Shown one piece after another: positions 4,696-7,064 of a stretch of DNA of 7,064 bases; position 1 is the first letter of the stretch; every line of letters starts with the position of its first letter. The stretch is taken from assembly GCA_002372815.1 (NCBI GenBank), contig DFIR01000102.1, forward strand, positions 1 to 7,064. Direction: 5' to 3'. The notes beneath the pieces were generated by a model, which made no database searches, was not told the origin of the DNA, and was given only the letters and a program-made list of their open reading frames with translations. The translations under genes were made by a program, and so were the position numbers. The stretch is from Lachnospiraceae bacterium UBA3692 (GTDB lineage: Bacteria; Bacillota; Clostridia; Lachnospirales; Lachnospiraceae).

Positions 4696-5949
4696 ATGCA
4701 GACGATAAAAGCTGAAAAGCAGCGAAATATTAAATGGCGCAACGAGCGCGCGATCGTGATGCTGCTCAAGCAGAACAGCGAGATGACGATCCCGGAGATC
4801 GCGGAAAAGCTGGAGCTGTCGCGCACGGCTGCGACGAAGACGATCACCGAGCTGTGCAGCGAGGGGCTTCTGAAGGAAGTCGGCATCCGCGAGGCGACCG
4901 TGCTCGGCGGCAAGCCGCCGCGGCTCTACTCGCTGAACGCATCCTACAAATACACGCTTATCCTCCTGATCGGCAACAATCACATTTCCACATGCATCGC
5001 CGACATGTCGTGCAGCATCGTCGCGTCGAACACGGTGACGAAGCCCGGGCTGACCGGTGCGACGCGCTGGGACGATCTCATGGACATCGTCATCGACGCC
5101 GTCCACATGCAGATGGATCTCTCCCCGATCGCGGAGGACCGGTTCTGCATGATGGTCGTGCAGAGCGGCGGCATCGTGGATCATATCCGGGGCGAGGTCG
5201 TCATTCCGATCGGCTACCGGCGGACCTCCGGCTACGCGCTGAAGGAAGAGCTTGAAAAGCGACTCGGCCTGCCGTTCCCGATCGTCGTCGACAACGTCGG
5301 GCGCTTCTTCGGCTACGCCGAGCTTCTCGCGGATCCCTCCCTGGAGGAAAAGTCCGTCGCCACGATCAACTCTCACGATGGCGGCGGCATCAGCGGCAGC
5401 GTCATCGACCACGGCAAACTCCTGTACGGCCGCCACGGCTACCAGGGCGAGTTCGGACATCTCCTGGTGCGCACCGATCATGCAAGGCAGTGTATCTGCG
5501 GCAATTACGGCTGCCTTGAGAGCGCGCTGCACAAGGACGCGCTCATCGAGATGTACGAGGATAAAAAGACCGCCTTCCCGGAGGCGACGCTTCCGGAAGG
5601 AGAGCGCGGCGACCTCCGCGGGATCCTGGAGGCGGCGGAGACCGGCGACCGGCTCGCGCAGGAGATCTCCTCCGAGATCGCGCGGGTCCTCTCGAGGGCG
5701 ATCTACAACATCGTCCTCATGTACGACCCGGATGTCATCATCCTGCAGAGCGCGCTCGCGGCGGGCGGCGATTACTTCATGAAGCGCCTGAAGGAATACA
5801 CGCGCATCTGCCCCGGCTACGGCGACATTCCGATCCCCGAGATCCGCTTCTCCGAGCTCAGCCTCAAGGCCGAGGAAGTCGGGAACCGCGGTGCGGCGCT
5901 TTATGCATTGAATACGTATTTGTTCGGGAAAAGCAAACTGAAGGAGTGA
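4696..5949 (+). CDS. ROK-family transcriptional regulator
   Basis: A 417-residue DNA-binding sugar sensor of the NagC/Mlc/XylR type. A winged helix-turn-helix occupies about residues 28-81: TIPEIAEKLELSRTAATKTI is followed by a wing with GGKPPRLYSLN. The ROK domain follows from about 85. It carries a glycine-rich segment HDGGGISG (227-234), the hexose-contact motif GEFGH (251-255) and the zinc site H255, C266, C268, C273 in CICGNYGCLE. Kinase features are lost: there is no DxGGT near residues 90-105, and at the position of the catalytic Asp in the ENDAN motif of ROK kinases the protein reads DNVGR, with V201. It should therefore act as a regulator, not a sugar kinase. It is divergent from the reductase-galM-mgl group and probably controls it and itself. 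The inducer is unknown; a hexose or hexose phosphate is plausible. Confidence 0.93.
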   Translation: MQTIKAEKQRNIKWRNERAIVMLLKQNSEMTIPEIAEKLELSRTAATKTITELCSEGLLKEVGIREATVLGGKPPRLYSLNASYKYTLILLIGNNHISTCIADMSCSIVASNTVTKPGLTGATRWDDLMDIVIDAVHMQMDLSPIAEDRFCMMVVQSGGIVDHIRGEVVIPIGYRRTSGYALKEELEKRLGLPFPIVVDNVGRFFGYAELLADPSLEEKSVATINSHDGGGISGSVIDHGKLLYGRHGYQGEFGHLLVRTDHARQCICGNYGCLESALHKDALIEMYEDKKTAFPEATLPEGERGDLRGILEAAETGDRLAQEISSEIARVLSRAIYNIVLMYDPDVIILQSALAAGGDYFMKRLKEYTRICPGYGDIPIPEIRFSELSLKAEEVGNRGAALYALNTYLFGKSKLKE

Positions 5950-5951
5950 TC

Positions 5952-5969
5952 CCGGCATTTGTCTGCCGG
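5952..5969. repeat. Hairpin CCGGCA-tttgtc-TGCCGG just after the ROK stop
   Basis: Six-base GC-rich arms at 5952-5957 and 5964-5969 start 2 nt after the ROK stop codon. In the plus-strand transcript they are followed by CAGTGTGTGTTTTG, a weak T-rich tail, so this may act as a poor terminator or a 3'-end stabiliser for ROK mRNA. The main terminator is farther on at 6039-6067. Confidence 0.45.
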
Positions 5970-6003
5970 CAGTGTGTGTTTTGTATTCCACCACTGTCGC
6001 AGT

Positions 6004-6023
6004 ACTCGACGTACGTTTCGAGT
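6004..6023. repeat. Inverted repeat ACTCGA/TCGAGT between ROK and ppdK
   Basis: Arms at 6004-6009 and 6018-6023 flank CGTACGTT, whose first six bases are themselves palindromic (CGTACG). On the plus strand TCTTCTTGC follows. It could assist in ending ROK transcription; the evidence is weak. Confidence 0.35.
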
Positions 6024-6038
6024 TCTTCTTGCAATCAA

Positions 6039-6067
6039 AAAGGCTGCGGCGATCTGCCGCAGCCTTT
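6039..6067. terminator. Bidirectional rho-independent terminator between ROK and ppdK
   Basis: Perfect 12-bp arms AAAGGCTGCGGC (6039-6050) and GCCGCAGCCTTT (6056-6067) enclose the loop GATCT. On the minus strand the stem runs into TTTTTGATTG, a good U-tract, 42 nt after the ppdK stop. On the plus strand the arm ends in TTT, followed by CGTATTG, so it can also stop transcripts from ROK. Its position between convergent genes fits a shared terminator. Confidence 0.9.
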
Positions 6068-6109
6068 CGTATTGCTTCAGTTGTTTCTCAACCTGTCGAA
6101 CGCTTTGAA

Positions 6110-7064
6110 TTACGCGTTCTTCTGGTTGATCGCCGCCTGTGCCGCAGCCAGTCTCGCGATCGGGACGCGGAACGGTGAGCAGGAGACGTAGGTCAGGCCG
6201 ACCTTGTTGCAGAACTCGATCGAAGCAGGATCGCCGCCGTGCTCGCCGCAGATGCCAAGCTTGATGTTGGGCTTAACCTTTTTCGCCTTCGTCGCAGCCA
6301 TCTCGATGAGCTGGCCGACGCCGTTCTGGTCGAGGTGTGCGAAAGGATCGGACTCGTAGATCTTGCTGTTGTAGTAATCCTGCAGGAACTTGCCGGCATC
6401 GTCACGGGAGAAGCCGAAGGTCATCTGCGTCAGGTCGTTCGTGCCGAAGCTGAAGAAGTCAGCCTCTTCCGCGATCTCGTCCGCCAGCAGGGCAGCTCTC
6501 GGGATCTCGATCATCGTGCCGATATGGTACTCGATGTCGGAGTTCTTCTCCTGCTTGACCTTCTCGGCAACTTCCGTGATGGTCTTCTTGACGAACGCCA
6601 GCTCCTTCTTGTCGCCGACGAGCGGAACCATGATCTCAGGAATGATGTCGTATCCGTCTTCTTCCTTCACTTCGATCGCCGCTTCCATGACCGCTCTGGT
6701 CTGCATCTTCGCGATCTCAGGATAAGTGACGGACAGACGGCATCCGCGGTGGCCCATCATCGGGTTGAACTCATGCAGAGTCTCGCAGCGCGCCTTGACT
6801 TCCGCGAGGGTGAGGCCCATATCCTTGGCCAGCTGCGCCATTTCTTCTTCCGTGTTCGGAACGAACTCATGCAGCGGCGGATCCAGGAAACGGATCGTGA
6901 CCGGTCTGCCTTCCATGGCCTTGTAGATGCCCTTGAAGTCGCCCTTCTGGAACGGGATCAGCTCCGCCAGAGCCGCTTCTCTCTCTTCCTGTGTATCGGA
7001 AAGGATCATCCTGCGGATCTTCGGAATTCTCTCCGGATTGAAGAACATGTGCTCGGTGCGGCAC
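6110..7064 (-). CDS. ppdK: Pyruvate, phosphate dikinase (C-terminal 317 residues, runs off right edge)
   Basis: PPDK catalyses the reversible reaction PEP + AMP + PPi to pyruvate + ATP + Pi in the cytoplasm; in anaerobes it often serves glycolysis. Only the C-terminal PEP/pyruvate-binding (beta/alpha)8 domain lies in the window. The frame stays open to the right edge with CRTEHMFF before the first internal Met, so the gene continues and the Met at 7048 is not its start. Counting residues from 7063, the active-site residues known from the Clostridium symbiosum enzyme (R561, R617, R665, E745, N768, D769, C831) fall at R2, R58, R106, E186, N209, D210 and C272 without any gap. Motifs include MMGHRGCRL, GTNDLTQM, ICGEHGGDP and SCSPFRVPIARLA. 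The C-terminus is intact and is followed by a strong terminator. Context gives no sign that it belongs to the sugar cluster. Confidence 0.97.
   Translation of the reverse strand, partial: CRTEHMFFNPERIPKIRRMILSDTQEEREAALAELIPFQKGDFKGIYKAMEGRPVTIRFLDPPLHEFVPNTEEEMAQLAKDMGLTLAEVKARCETLHEFNPMMGHRGCRLSVTYPEIAKMQTRAVMEAAIEVKEEDGYDIIPEIMVPLVGDKKELAFVKKTITEVAEKVKQEKNSDIEYHIGTMIEIPRAALLADEIAEEADFFSFGTNDLTQMTFGFSRDDAGKFLQDYYNSKIYESDPFAHLDQNGVGQLIEMAATKAKKVKPNIKLGICGEHGGDPASIEFCNKVGLTYVSCSPFRVPIARLAAAQAAINQKNA

Noticed and set aside
4576..5994. A 472-residue open frame antisense to the ROK gene, longer than ROK itself.
   Set aside because: Its translation is rich in Arg, Asp, Ala and Val with no recognisable domain, and it covers the divergent promoter region. 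It is a by-product of the high-GC codon use of ROK, whose protein has clear family motifs.

Overview
The window looks like part of the chromosome of an anaerobic Gram-positive bacterium of the Clostridia, most likely a Lachnospiraceae-type organism. This rests on a lipoprotein sugar-binding protein with a long Glu/Ala linker, near-consensus AGGAGG ribosome binding sites, a clostridial-type pyruvate phosphate dikinase and a ROK-family sugar regulator. No phage, transposon, CRISPR, tRNA or rRNA signal is visible. The species cannot be fixed from the sequence alone.

Layout from left to right. Four genes lie on the minus strand and read right to left: an aldo/keto reductase (3468-4505), an aldose 1-epimerase galM (2260-3273), an mglB-like galactose/glucose-binding lipoprotein (907-2121) and the first half of an mglA-like ATPase (1-746, running off the left edge). 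The mglC-type permease is expected beyond the left edge, giving the order galM-mglB-mglA-(mglC). A ROK-family regulator (4696-5949) is divergently transcribed on the plus strand. On the right, the last 317 residues of pyruvate phosphate dikinase (6110-7064, minus strand) converge on the ROK gene, and a strong bidirectional terminator lies between them (6039-6067).

How the parts could work together (inference). The lipoprotein captures a hexose outside the cell and the MglA ATPase powers its import. GalM interconverts the anomers, and the aldo/keto reductase may act on the same or a related sugar. The ROK protein would sense the sugar or a derivative and control the divergent promoter region. 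A near-consensus minus-strand promoter (TTGACA, 18 bp, TACAAT) lies in front of the reductase, with inverted repeats in its spacer and over its -10 box. A separate inverted repeat overlaps the predicted -35 region of the ROK promoter. Pyruvate phosphate dikinase belongs to PEP/pyruvate metabolism and looks like an unrelated neighbour.

No intergenic stretch exceeds 200 bp, but all five gaps hold inverted repeats. The most striking is a perfect 15-bp stem between mglB and mglA, which is not followed by a U-tract and so resembles an mRNA-stabilising or processing hairpin. I found no evidence of a wholly new system. The points worth a second look are the altered sugar-stacking residues in the binding protein, the operator-like repeats in the divergent promoter region, and the hairpins in the operon gaps.
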